This document shows, piece by piece, positions 7,388-14,873 of a stretch of DNA of 43,843 nt. The stretch is from an uncultured Oscillospiraceae bacterium. GTDB lineage: Bacteria > Bacillota > Clostridia > Oscillospirales > Ruminococcaceae. Position 1 is the stretch's first letter. Each line of letters opens with the position of its first letter. Under the pieces are notes generated by a model, which saw only the letters and a program-made list of their open reading frames with translations, was not told where the DNA came from and made no database searches. Position numbers and translations under genes: made by a program. The stretch lies in assembly GCA_900539195.1 (NCBI GenBank), contig UQBC01000020.1, forward strand, positions 1 to 43,843, written 5' to 3'.

Positions 7388-8098
7388 ATGGCAATGCTTG
7401 AGATCAAGGATCTTTATGTAAATTACGGAATGATAGCCGCCCTCAAGGGCATATCATTTGAAGTAAACGAGGGCGAGGTTATCGCACTTATCGGCGCAAA
7501 CGGCGCAGGTAAGACCACCACGCTCCACACAATAACGGGACTTCTCCACGCTAAGAGCGGCTCTATTACATTCAACGGTGTTGAGCTTACCAAAACACCC
7601 GCTCACAAGATAGTTGAAATGGGCATAGCTCACGTTCCGGAGGGCAGACGTATATTCCAGAACCTCACTGTTCTTGATAACCTTAAGCTCGGCGCTTTCA
7701 CACGCAAGGATAAGGAAAATATAAGCAAGGATATTGAGATGGTATATGAGCGTTTCCCTCGTCTTGCAGAAAGAAAAACTCAGATAGCAGGTACTCTTTC
7801 GGGCGGCGAACAGCAGATGCTTGCTATGGGCAGAGCGCTGATGTCGAAGCCGAAGATTATCGTAATGGACGAGCCTTCGATGGGTCTTTCACCTATCTTT
7901 GTAAGCAATATTTTCGATATAATCCAGACTATAAGAGAAACAGGAACCACTGTTCTGCTGGTTGAACAGAACGCTAAAAAAGCACTTTCGATTGCAGACA
8001 GGGCTTATGTTCTTGAAACAGGTAAGATTTCGCTTTCAGGCAAGGCGTCCGATCTTATCAATGACGCTTCGGTAAAGAAGGCTTATCTCGGAGAATAA
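7388..8098 (+). CDS. livF: Branched-chain amino-acid ABC transporter ATPase LivF
   Basis: Second ATPase, forming a heterodimer with LivG. Walker A GANGAGKTT (residues 36-44), signature LSGGEQQMLAMGRAL, Walker B IIVMDEPSMGLSP and switch His replaced by the family-typical LVEQN. The start is ATG 7388, 8 bp after AAGGGGGA; upstream extension of the frame overlaps livG and has no family similarity. The product is 236 aa, the normal size. The next gene follows after 10 bp with AAGGAGGAG. Confidence 0.96.
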   Translation: MAMLEIKDLYVNYGMIAALKGISFEVNEGEVIALIGANGAGKTTTLHTITGLLHAKSGSITFNGVELTKTPAHKIVEMGIAHVPEGRRIFQNLTVLDNLKLGAFTRKDKENISKDIEMVYERFPRLAERKTQIAGTLSGGEQQMLAMGRALMSKPKIIVMDEPSMGLSPIFVSNIFDIIQTIRETGTTVLLVEQNAKKALSIADRAYVLETGKISLSGKASDLINDASVKKAYLGE

Positions 8099-8108
8099 GG
8101 AGGAGCTT

Positions 8109-8723
8109 ATGGGACGTATTATTACAATCGCAAGAGGAATGGGAAGCGGCGGCAAGACTATAGGAAAAATGCTTGCCAAGGAGCTTGACATTCCGTACTA
8201 TGATAAAGAGATAATCAGAATGGCAAGTGATGAAAGCGGCATCAACGAGAAGCTTTTCGGCAGAGTTGACGAGAAGATAAAGAATACTATCTTCAACCGC
8301 GAGGAAATCTATGACGGTGAACTTTTAGAGCCTGACCATAAGGATTTCACCTCTGACCGTAATCTGTTCAATTATACTGCAAAGATAATAACCGATATTG
8401 CCGACAGCGGAAAATCTGCAGTGATAGTAGGCAGATGTGCGGACTTTGTGTTAAAGGGTCGCAAGGATGTTGTAAAGCTGTTCATCTATTCCGATACCGA
8501 AACCGCCATCAAGAATGTATACGACAGATACGGGCTTGACGGCAAGGACGCTATGAAGCTTATCGAAAAGAAAGACAAGGAACGCAGCGAGTATTACCGC
8601 CACTATACCGGCCGTGACTGGACAGACGCAAGAAATTATAACCTCTGCCTTGATACAACCAGTATGAGCTATGATAAGTGCGTTGAGATAGTAAAGGCTT
8701 ATATGGCTGTGCTTGACAAGTAA
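8109..8723 (+). CDS. Cytidylate kinase-like family protein
   Basis: A 204-aa P-loop protein of the cytidylate-kinase-like family. P-loop GMGSGGKT (residues 10-17), then YYDKEIIRMA, the AVIVGRCADFVL core (about residue 105) and a lid-like KKDKERSEYYRHYTGRDW region rich in Lys/Arg. True Cmk proteins are longer and differ in the NMP-binding part, so the substrate is unknown; members are widespread in Clostridia beside transport genes. It lies 10 bp after livF with its own strong ribosome site and is probably the fifth gene of the livH operon. A link to amino-acid uptake is not shown. Confidence 0.85.
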   Translation: MGRIITIARGMGSGGKTIGKMLAKELDIPYYDKEIIRMASDESGINEKLFGRVDEKIKNTIFNREEIYDGELLEPDHKDFTSDRNLFNYTAKIITDIADSGKSAVIVGRCADFVLKGRKDVVKLFIYSDTETAIKNVYDRYGLDGKDAMKLIEKKDKERSEYYRHYTGRDWTDARNYNLCLDTTSMSYDKCVEIVKAYMAVLDK

Positions 8724-8725
8724 GC

Positions 8726-9055
8726 ATGGACAATGTACTGCAACTTTTACAGACGGTTATAGTTATCTGCATTGTACTTTCAGCTTTGTTGCTTATTTCT
8801 CTCGGTATATTCTATAAAGGCAGAAAAAAACATATATGGGTGATATTCAAACGGATAACAAAGCACGGAGGACTTAATTCCAACCGTTCAAAATGGACAT
8901 ACAGCAACAATTATACTGTTGACTGCAAATATCCCGACAGTGAAAAGCTGCACACATTCAGATGTGAAAAAACTGTCTTTGATTTATTGAATGAAGGCAA
9001 AAGCTACTGTGTGAGAGTAAAACTCAGACAGATAATAAAAATCTATAAGAAGTAA
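8726..9055 (+). CDS. Small single-pass membrane protein
   Basis: I do not recognise a named family with certainty. The 109-aa product has one N-terminal membrane helix (about residues 9-31, VIVICIVLSALLLISLGIF) followed by a basic cytosolic-type stretch (KGRKKH) and a small C-terminal domain (NYTVDCKYPDSEKLHTFRC...LNEGKSYCVRVK) that loosely resembles DUF2500-like beta domains. It begins 2 bp after the previous stop, and a terminator follows at once, so it closes the liv transcription unit. Confidence 0.7.
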   Translation: MDNVLQLLQTVIVICIVLSALLLISLGIFYKGRKKHIWVIFKRITKHGGLNSNRSKWTYSNNYTVDCKYPDSEKLHTFRCEKTVFDLLNEGKSYCVRVKLRQIIKIYKK

Positions 9056-9058
9056 AGC

Positions 9059-9095
9059 AGGCTGTTGCGTTTTCGCAACAGCCTCATTATTTTTA
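9059..9095 (+). terminator. Terminator at the end of the liv operon
   Basis: AGGCTGTTGCG (9059-9069), loop TTTT, CGCAACAGCCT (9074-9084), followed by CATTATTTTTATC. An 11-bp perfect stem with a T-rich tail. Confidence 0.9.
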
Positions 9096-9103
9096 TCTTT
9101 TTC

Positions 9104-9132
9104 TTGCATATCCCCTTTCGCTGTGATACAAT
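9104..9132 (+). promoter_or_regulatory. Promoter of the HD-domain / MutS-like operon
   Basis: TTGCAT (9104-9109), 17-bp spacer, TACAAT (9127-9132) with an extended -10 TGA just upstream. Confidence 0.75.
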
Positions 9133-9158
9133 AATCATAGGACGAAAGGAAAAGGACT

Positions 9159-9845
9159 ATGAGCAATATTACATACGAATATATAAGGCGCAACAAGGAC
9201 ATAAGGACATATATAAGCAGTGCGGACGATGCACTGAGCAGTATCGGATATACCGAACATTCGCTCGCCCACGTTGAGCGTGCGGCAGACACGGCATATA
9301 TGATACTAAGCACTCTCGGCTACCCCGAAAGAGATTGTGAGCTTGCGCAGATAGCGGCATATATGCACGATATAGGAAATGTGGTAAACCGCAACGACCA
9401 CGCACACAGCGGTGCGATAATGGCATTCAGACTGCTTGACAAGCTCGGAATGCCTGCAAGTGAAATCGCACTTATAATTTCCGCTATCGGAAATCACGAT
9501 GAAAGCACGGCAAGCCCTGTCAATGCGGTTGCGGCGGCGCTTATAATAGCGGACAAGTCCGATGTAAGACGTTCAAGAGTACGTCCTGCCGAGCAGGAAA
9601 AGCAAAGTCACGGTGAAGCGTTATCCGATATTCACGACAGAGTAAATTATGCCGTTGAAAAGTCGGAAGTATATTTTTCAAAAGACAAGAAAAATCTTAT
9701 ACTTGACCTTACTATCGACCTTTCGATAAGCTCGGTGATGGAATATTTCGAGATTTTTCTGACACGAATGGCTCTGTGCCGAAAAGCCGCAGAAGCACTT
9801 GGTGTCAAATTCAGCGTAGTTATAAACAAAAACAGGATTCTTTAA
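9159..9845 (+). CDS. HD-domain (predicted metal-dependent phosphohydrolase) protein
   Basis: HD superfamily member of 228 aa. Candidate metal ligands in order are H38 (EHSLAHVE), H70-D71 (AAYMHDIGN), H81/H83 (NDHAHSG), H113-D114 (IGNHDES) and D132 (IIADKSD). The extra paired His residues after the HD resemble the multi-metal HD-GYP/YqeK-like arrangement, but no GYP motif is present. The substrate cannot be told; nucleotides or other phosphate esters are usual. ATG follows GGACGAAAGGAAAAGG. It lies 9 bp before the MutS-like gene, whose AAGGAG site overlaps its stop, so the two are co-expressed. Confidence 0.85.
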   Translation: MSNITYEYIRRNKDIRTYISSADDALSSIGYTEHSLAHVERAADTAYMILSTLGYPERDCELAQIAAYMHDIGNVVNRNDHAHSGAIMAFRLLDKLGMPASEIALIISAIGNHDESTASPVNAVAAALIIADKSDVRRSRVRPAEQEKQSHGEALSDIHDRVNYAVEKSEVYFSKDKKNLILDLTIDLSISSVMEYFEIFLTRMALCRKAAEALGVKFSVVINKNRIL

Positions 9846-9854
9846 GGAGTAGAT

Positions 9855-11558
9855 ATGGCATACGATAATTCAAATGTAAAACCGCCGATAATCGATCTGC
9901 TTTATCCGAGCGAGGAACAGCGCAGAGCCTGCCTCAAACGAAAGGCGCAGATAGAACAGCTGCCGACCGAATTTGAGAAAGATTTAATGTTAGCGCAACT
10001 GTCGGAACAGCTGACCCCGCACAATCAGTACAAGATGACAGCGATACTCGGTGAGCTGTGCGACGATATTTCGGTAGCTGAATACAGGCTTGACATAATA
10101 GACGATCTGCTTGCGGATTCCGCACTTACCGCCACTTTGCGTAAGGTCGTTGACAAGATGCTCGTAAACGACAGGACAAATATATATAAGCTGACAACAC
10201 CAGACAGCTTTACTGTGCTTGACACTGCCCTTACAGCCTTTGAATCATATTGCGAATGTATGGAGATACTGCATAAGCTGTATGAAGAAAAGTCATCGGG
10301 CATCAGATCCGCCGGTCTTAAAAAGCTGTTTGATTTCTTTGAGGGTCATTACAACAGCAAGCATTATAAGAAGCTGAAAGCCGAGTCGGAGGAACTGCGA
10401 AGTGCTATGACCGGCAAGATCCGCAGTGCTACTATCGGCATAAACTTTGATGAAAACCTTGTTCCGATCTCAATGGGTCTTGTCGGCTTTTCCGATAAGA
10501 TGTACGAGGACAGCGGAACTGTGATAGACAGAATTCTGAGCTTCGGCTCAAAAAACAACGATCATAAAGTTATGCGTGACCTGCACGAGCGTTTTGACGA
10601 TCCGCAATCGGCAAAGCGTGAGGAGATAGTGAACAATCTTGACAGGGCATTGTTTGCCGAGCTTGATAAGGTAACAAAGAAATACGTTAATTCGATTGAC
10701 GATATACTTAATGAATACCGTGCGATAGGCTTTGAGGATATGTACGCCATAGAGTATCAGCTTGACTTTTACAGCGGTGCGGTCATGATGATTGAAAATG
10801 TACGCTCAAAGGGTCTTGAAATGTGCCGTCCGACGCTTCTCCCCGAAAGCCAGAGAAAAGCAGATATAAAAGGTCTTTTCGACCCGATATATTTCAAGGA
10901 GGCTAACGTCTGGAATTTATCCAACAAGCCGCAAAAGCAGGTCATAACAAACGATATAACATTTGACGAAAACGCAGGCTTCTATCTGCTTACAGGAGCG
11001 AACAACGGCGGTAAGACCACATTTGTCCGTGCGGTCGGAATATGTCAGGTAATGGCTCAGGCAGGACTATATGTTCCTGCAAGCAGCTGTGAAATATCGC
11101 TTGCAGACTGTGTATACACACATTTCCCAAAGGAAGAACAGGTAGGTATAGACGCTAGCCGTTTCACTACCGAGGTAAAGGAATTCAAGGCGATAAGCGA
11201 CTGTATAACAAATCACAGCCTGCTTTTAATGAACGAATCGATACAAAGCACCACACCGCAGGAGTGTACCGACATAGCCGCTCAGCTTATGCGTATTTTC
11301 TGCATTATCGGTGTAAGGGGCATATTTGCGACCCACCTAACCCCGCTTGCAAAGGCGGCGCTTGAGCTTAATTCCGACCCTAAGCTAAACACAAAAGCCG
11401 AAAGCATAACAGTAACCGTTGACGAAGCCACAGGCGAACGCAGATATAAAATAAAGAAAGGTCTGCCGGGAGCTAACAGCTACGCTTCAACGATATTTGA
11501 AAAATACGGGCTTGATATAAAAGCACTTGAAAAGAAAGCCGAAAAAATGAATCATTGA
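9855..11558 (+). CDS. MutS-like ATPase (lacks mismatch-recognition domain)
   Basis: A 567-aa protein with a C-terminal MutS-type ABC ATPase: Walker A GANNGGKTT (residues 381-389), the GIDASRFTTEVKE signature (431-443), Walker B LLLMNES (457-462 with N460-E461) and the ATHLTPLA switch (492-). The N-terminal 300 residues look like the helical core/clamp of MutS homologues, but the mismatch-binding domain I with its Phe-X-Glu is absent, as in MutS4/5- and MutS2-like proteins. There is no Smr or KOW domain, so it is not MutS2. The Walker B Asp is Asn, as in some clades of divergent MutS-like proteins. Its role is unknown; canonical mismatch repair is unlikely. Confidence 0.85.
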   Translation: MAYDNSNVKPPIIDLLYPSEEQRRACLKRKAQIEQLPTEFEKDLMLAQLSEQLTPHNQYKMTAILGELCDDISVAEYRLDIIDDLLADSALTATLRKVVDKMLVNDRTNIYKLTTPDSFTVLDTALTAFESYCECMEILHKLYEEKSSGIRSAGLKKLFDFFEGHYNSKHYKKLKAESEELRSAMTGKIRSATIGINFDENLVPISMGLVGFSDKMYEDSGTVIDRILSFGSKNNDHKVMRDLHERFDDPQSAKREEIVNNLDRALFAELDKVTKKYVNSIDDILNEYRAIGFEDMYAIEYQLDFYSGAVMMIENVRSKGLEMCRPTLLPESQRKADIKGLFDPIYFKEANVWNLSNKPQKQVITNDITFDENAGFYLLTGANNGGKTTFVRAVGICQVMAQAGLYVPASSCEISLADCVYTHFPKEEQVGIDASRFTTEVKEFKAISDCITNHSLLLMNESIQSTTPQECTDIAAQLMRIFCIIGVRGIFATHLTPLAKAALELNSDPKLNTKAESITVTVDEATGERRYKIKKGLPGANSYASTIFEKYGLDIKALEKKAEKMNH

Positions 11559-11562
11559 CGCA

Positions 11563-11594
11563 AAAAGCGTGTGTGGCAAGCCACACACGCTTTT
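11563..11594. terminator. Bidirectional terminator between convergent genes
   Basis: AAAAGCGTGTGTGGC (11563-11577) pairs with GCCACACACGCTTTT (11580-11594), a 15-bp perfect stem with A-run before and T-run after, so it works on both strands for the MutS-like and SDR genes. Confidence 0.93.
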
Positions 11595-11612
11595 GTTATT
11601 ATATAGGGAAAA

Positions 11613-12368
11613 TTAAAGCGTAGAACCGAAGTCGCTTACCAGTATCTGACCGTTGATAGGCTTTGCCTCGTCAGAAGCCATAAACAGGATAATGCCTGCA
11701 ACCTGCTCTGCCGTGCATGAGCCAACTCTTAAATCATTGTGCTTTGACATTGCTGTAATCATATCAACGTCAAGGTCATTTGAAGCGTTTGCTGTCATAG
11801 GGGTGAGAATATTTCCCGGGCAAACAGCATTGCAACGGATATGTTTGTCTGCATAGCGCATTGCTGTGTGCTTTGTGATGCCGACAATAGCCGCCTTTGA
11901 CGCAACATAAGCCGCACCGCCGCAGCCCATTACACCCGCAACTGATGCAACGTTTACGATAGATGCCCATTCCTTCATGTATTTCAGAGCGGCACGCATA
12001 CAATACATAGTGCCCTTTTCATTTGTATTTATGATTCTGTCAAGATCATCGTCATTGAAACGGTCGATAGGCTTCAGTCCGCTTTCGAGAACGCCTGCGT
12101 TATTTACAAGAATATCAATCCTGCCGAACGCTTCTACAGCCTTATCCATAAGGTTTTCACAAGCCGCCTTGTCGGAAATGTCAGTAGGAACTGCAAGAAC
12201 TGTGCCGCCCTCAGCCTTTATCTTGTCGGCAACCGCATTAAGAGGTTCGATACGACGAGCAGATATAACTACCGTTGCGCCCTCCTTTGCAAATGCAAGC
12301 GCTGTTGCCTCGCCGACACCGGAGTTTGCACCTGTGATTACAGCTACTTTTCCTTTTAAACGATCCAT
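11613..12368 (-). CDS. Short-chain dehydrogenase/reductase (SDR) family oxidoreductase
   Basis: Classical SDR of 251 aa. The cofactor motif TGANSGVG (residues 12-19), the NNAG motif (89-92), catalytic N114, S142, Y154 and K158 (YVASK) and the PG motif after the active site are all present. S37-R39 after the second strand (ISARR) favours NADP(H). The substrate is unknown; family members include ketoacyl reductases, sugar and steroid dehydrogenases. ATG follows AGGAGGATAATA. It is monocistronic, with a consensus promoter and a 20-bp palindromic operator candidate at its start point, which suggests control by a dedicated TetR- or MarR-type regulator not in the window. Confidence 0.92.
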   Translation of the reverse strand: MDRLKGKVAVITGANSGVGEATALAFAKEGATVVISARRIEPLNAVADKIKAEGGTVLAVPTDISDKAACENLMDKAVEAFGRIDILVNNAGVLESGLKPIDRFNDDDLDRIINTNEKGTMYCMRAALKYMKEWASIVNVASVAGVMGCGGAAYVASKAAIVGITKHTAMRYADKHIRCNAVCPGNILTPMTANASNDLDVDMITAMSKHNDLRVGSCTAEQVAGIILFMASDEAKPINGQILVSDFGSTL

Positions 12369-12395
12369 ATTATTATCCTCCTGAAATTTATGTAT

Positions 12396-12415
12396 TTGCT
12401 TATTGCAGTAAGCAA
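12396..12415. promoter_or_regulatory. Candidate operator at the SDR promoter
   Basis: TTGCTTA (12396-12402), 6-bp spacer, TAAGCAA (12409-12415): a perfect inverted repeat directly against the -10 box and covering the expected start point, the usual position for a repressor site. Confidence 0.6.
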
Positions 12416-12443
12416 TTATACTACTATTTTAACAAAAAATCAA
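12415..12443 (-). promoter_or_regulatory. Promoter of the SDR gene
   Basis: Minus strand: TTGATT (12438-12443), 17-bp spacer, TATAAT (12415-12420). Confidence 0.8.
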
Positions 12444-12508
12444 GAGTTTTGTTATAAATTTCAGAAAATTTGCACAGCAACATTTAAAATTGTTTCTATC
12501 CACAAATA

Positions 12509-12742
12509 TTATTTCAGAAAAATAAGCGTCTGTCCGTCATTAGCAAGCACAGGCTGTATATAGTCTATTCTCGGCGATTTAAACTCCCTGCGCACCATCT
12601 GCTGAAGTACGTTTCCGTTATTGCAGCCGTGCGTCACACGAAGCTCCACACTGCCCTGCGGTGCATTTCTTATTGTCATGACCAGATTGTTTCGTGCCTC
12701 GTCCTTTGTCATTCCATGAAGATCTACTGTAATTATCCGCAT
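12509..12742 (-). CDS. Small stand-alone Smr-domain protein
   Basis: The 77-aa product is a nearly bare Smr domain: VDLHGMTKDEARNNL at the N-terminus (DLHG motif, residues 6-9) and LRVTHGCNNGNVLQQMV in the middle (the THG-x-G-G-like motif). Smr domains cut or bind branched DNA or, in several cases, RNA; the target here is unknown. ATG 12742 is preceded by AAAGGAA; a longer frame would begin at a TTG inside the upstream terminator. The gene stands alone between a terminator and the SDR promoter. It is interesting that a MutS-like protein without its own Smr domain lies 1 kb away on the other strand. Confidence 0.85.
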   Translation of the reverse strand: MRIITVDLHGMTKDEARNNLVMTIRNAPQGSVELRVTHGCNNGNVLQQMVRREFKSPRIDYIQPVLANDGQTLIFLK

Positions 12743-12755
12743 ATTTTTTCCTTTC

Positions 12756-12790
12756 AAAAAGGGCAATGATAGTTAAATCACTGCCCTTTC
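12756..12790 (-). terminator. Terminator after the GH5 gene
   Basis: Minus strand: AAAGGGCAGTGAT pairs with ATCATTGCCCTTT (one mismatch) across a 6-base loop, followed by TT. It separates the GH5 gene from the Smr gene. Confidence 0.75.
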
Positions 12791-12797
12791 GTTTTAA

Positions 12798-14087
12798 TTA
12801 TTCGGCACTGCTGTTTTTAGCTTCTGCCATATCATTTTTCAGCTCATCAAGAATAGATTTATCCGACTTAAGACCGTCTACCGTGTATTCACCGTTTGCC
12901 GCAGAAATGAGAGCGTCCTTAACAAGCGGAAATCTCCATTCAAGATTGCGCCTGTCAAACAGTCCGAACAGCTCGCCGCTACCGGTGAATGCACCGTTGT
13001 CCCACCATACACACGGAACACCGATCGTATTCATCTTTGTAACATAATACTTAGCCCACTCTGCACGATATTTGTCATTATCCTTGCTTCTGGCACCGAA
13101 CTCTCCGATAATGACAGCCTGACCTTTGTCTGTAAACAGTGTTTTCAGAAGGTCTGCGAGATTATCAATGTCGGTTGTAAATCCGCCCTTGCAGGCGATC
13201 CACTTGTTTGCTTTCTTTGAATCGGCAAGAGCAAAATTATAAGGTATATAAGCATGAACCGAAACTATCAGCTTATCATCGTTTTCCGGGATTTTAAGCG
13301 CCTTAAGTGCAACCTCGCTTGACGATGCAGCATATCCGGGTATCATAAGATGACGGAGCTTGTTGTTGCCGCCAAGACTGCGGATAGTAGATACAAAGTC
13401 TGCGTCCAGCTTGTTTACAACTTCTCTTGTAGCGTCACTGCCGCCTGTCCATTCCTCGCCAGAGCCGATAACACGGGGTTCGTTAAGTCCCTCAAAGATA
13501 AGATGTTCGTCATAGTTTTCAAAATAGTTGCCTATCTGCGTCCATACTTTTTTAAGCCTGTCGCTTGCCGCCTCATAGTTATCCTCTGTGGGATAGTGCC
13601 ATGTTTCGTGATGTATGTTGAGGATAACATACATATCGTTTTCCATTCCGTAGTCAACTACTTCCTTTACACGGGCTAGCCACTCATCGCTTATCTTATA
13701 ATCGGGAGCGTCACCTGTGCTCCAGTCCCACGTTGTGGGAACACGCAAAACATTGAAGCCTGCTTTCTTGATCTCGTCGATCATTTCCTTTGTAGTATCG
13801 GGGTTGCCCCACGATTTTTCAATCGCTCCCGGATCCTGTCCCCTGTTGCTTTCGTTTCCTGCGTCAAGCGTGTTGCCAAGGCTCCAGCCTATCTTCATAT
13901 CCTTTACAAGCTCAACCGAACTTATATCCTTGATTTCTCCCTGATGAGCCGTTGACGAGCTGTTGCTCGTATTGTCTGCGGATTGCGTTCCTGATGTATT
14001 GCTGTCGCTGCATCCGCTTATTACAAGTGAACCAAGCAGCATTGTACACGATAATACTCCTGCTGCCGCCTTTTTTAATGAAAACAT
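12798..14087 (-). CDS. Glycoside hydrolase family 5 lipoprotein (probable endo-beta-glucanase)
   Basis: Surface-anchored GH5 enzyme acting on beta-glucans such as cellulose, xyloglucan or related polymers. Residues 1-26 are a lipoprotein signal with lipobox VISGC (Cys26), followed by a Ser/Thr/Asn-rich linker to about residue 50. The catalytic domain shows IGWSLGNTLDA, the HH pair (159-160), acid/base E203 in GLNEPR, the H278-Y280 pair in SVHAY and nucleophile E329 in IIGEFGA, an arrangement like subfamily GH5_4. No carbohydrate-binding module or dockerin is present. Its AGGAGTG ribosome site overlaps the hisE stop codon, so it is cotranscribed with hisI-hisE, an unexpected partner. Confidence 0.93.
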   Translation of the reverse strand: MFSLKKAAAGVLSCTMLLGSLVISGCSDSNTSGTQSADNTSNSSSTAHQGEIKDISSVELVKDMKIGWSLGNTLDAGNESNRGQDPGAIEKSWGNPDTTKEMIDEIKKAGFNVLRVPTTWDWSTGDAPDYKISDEWLARVKEVVDYGMENDMYVILNIHHETWHYPTEDNYEAASDRLKKVWTQIGNYFENYDEHLIFEGLNEPRVIGSGEEWTGGSDATREVVNKLDADFVSTIRSLGGNNKLRHLMIPGYAASSSEVALKALKIPENDDKLIVSVHAYIPYNFALADSKKANKWIACKGGFTTDIDNLADLLKTLFTDKGQAVIIGEFGARSKDNDKYRAEWAKYYVTKMNTIGVPCVWWDNGAFTGSGELFGLFDRRNLEWRFPLVKDALISAANGEYTVDGLKSDKSILDELKNDMAEAKNSSAE

Positions 14088-14098
14088 AATAACACTCC

Positions 14099-14443
14099 TT
14101 ATGATAACTTGTCAGTTGTATGAAACTGCTTTAAATTGCCTATCTTTTCGTTGCGCTCGCTGAGCACTTCTTCGACCTCAGACCATTCAAGTCCTCTGTC
14201 AGCGCAAAGCACCATAACGTGATATAAAAGATCGTTTATTTCGTTTTTAAGCTCGTCATTGTCTGCGTTCTTTGCGGCGATGATTGTTTCTGCGGCTTCC
14301 TCGCCTACCTTCTTGCATATCTTGTCTACGCCCTTGTCAAAAAGATAGCAGGTGTATGACTTTTCAGGTGCGTTTCCTGCGTCATACTGTGCCTTTCTTG
14401 CCTTTATCACTTCAAAAATTTCTTCATAAACTGTCATTTTCAT
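14099..14443 (-). CDS. hisE: Phosphoribosyl-ATP pyrophosphohydrolase
   Basis: Second step of histidine synthesis: hydrolyses PR-ATP to PR-AMP and pyrophosphate. It is an all-alpha NTP-PPase-fold protein with the KICKKVGEEAAETIIAAKN helix and the ELKNEINDLLYHVMVL helix carrying the Mg-binding acidic residues. 114 aa is normal for the stand-alone form. The ATG overlaps the hisI stop by 4 bp (ATGA), so HisI and HisE are separate but coupled, not fused. A second ATG two codons later is an alternative start. Confidence 0.96.
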   Translation of the reverse strand: MKMTVYEEIFEVIKARKAQYDAGNAPEKSYTCYLFDKGVDKICKKVGEEAAETIIAAKNADNDELKNEINDLLYHVMVLCADRGLEWSEVEEVLSERNEKIGNLKQFHTTDKLS

Positions 14444-14769
14444 ACCTCATCATTTTTGTATATTTCTTTAAAGAAGCAGGTGTAGCTTCCTGTGTGGCAG
14501 GCAGGACCTGCAGGTTTTACTCTCACAAGCAGTGTATCATCGTCGCAGTCTGCGTGAATGTCGATTACCTTCTGCAAATTGCCCGATGTAGTGCCCTTGT
14601 TCCAGAGTTCCTGTCTTGAACGGCTCCAGAACCATGTATAGCCGGTTTCAAGCGTCAGCTTAAGGCTCTCCTTGTTCATATATGCGAGCATAAGCACTGC
14701 CCCCGTGTCAATGTCGGTGACAATTGCAGGTATAAGCTCGGCTTTCTTGAAATATTTATCAAGATCCAT
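14440..14769 (-). CDS. hisI: Phosphoribosyl-AMP cyclohydrolase
   Basis: Third step of histidine synthesis: opens the adenine ring of PR-AMP. Motifs include MLAYMNKESLKLTLETG, the YTWFWSRSRQELWNKG region and the metal-binding DCDDDTLLV and CHTGSYTCFF segments containing the zinc Cys residues. 109 aa matches a HisI without a fused HisE. The start follows AAAGGAG. It heads a second his transcription unit (hisI-hisE-GH5) with its own promoter at 14799-14827, separated from hisF by a terminator. Confidence 0.96.
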   Translation of the reverse strand: MDLDKYFKKAELIPAIVTDIDTGAVLMLAYMNKESLKLTLETGYTWFWSRSRQELWNKGTTSGNLQKVIDIHADCDDDTLLVRVKPAGPACHTGSYTCFFKEIYKNDEV

Positions 14770-14798
14770 CTGATTTCTCCTTTGATAGTAATAATCTT

Positions 14799-14827
14799 AT
14801 TATAATACCGATTGAGGTAAAAAGCAA
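14799..14827 (-). promoter_or_regulatory. Promoter of hisI-hisE-GH5
   Basis: Minus strand: TTGCTT (14822-14827), 17-bp spacer, TATAAT (14799-14804). It stands between the hisF terminator and hisI. Confidence 0.75.
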
Positions 14828-14835
14828 TAGTAAAC

Positions 14836-14862
14836 AGAAAAAACGGAAGGTTATAAGCCTCC
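14836..14862 (-). terminator. Terminator after hisF
   Basis: Minus strand: a C-GGGAGG stem pairs with CCTTCC-G (one G-U) across a short A/T loop and is followed by TTTTTT. It splits the his cluster into two transcription units. Confidence 0.7.
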
Positions 14863-14873
14863 CGGAATTACTT

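Noticed and set aside
8984..9313. 109-aa minus-strand frame over the liv terminator
   Set aside because: It spans a clear terminator and promoter of the opposite strand and lacks a ribosome site.
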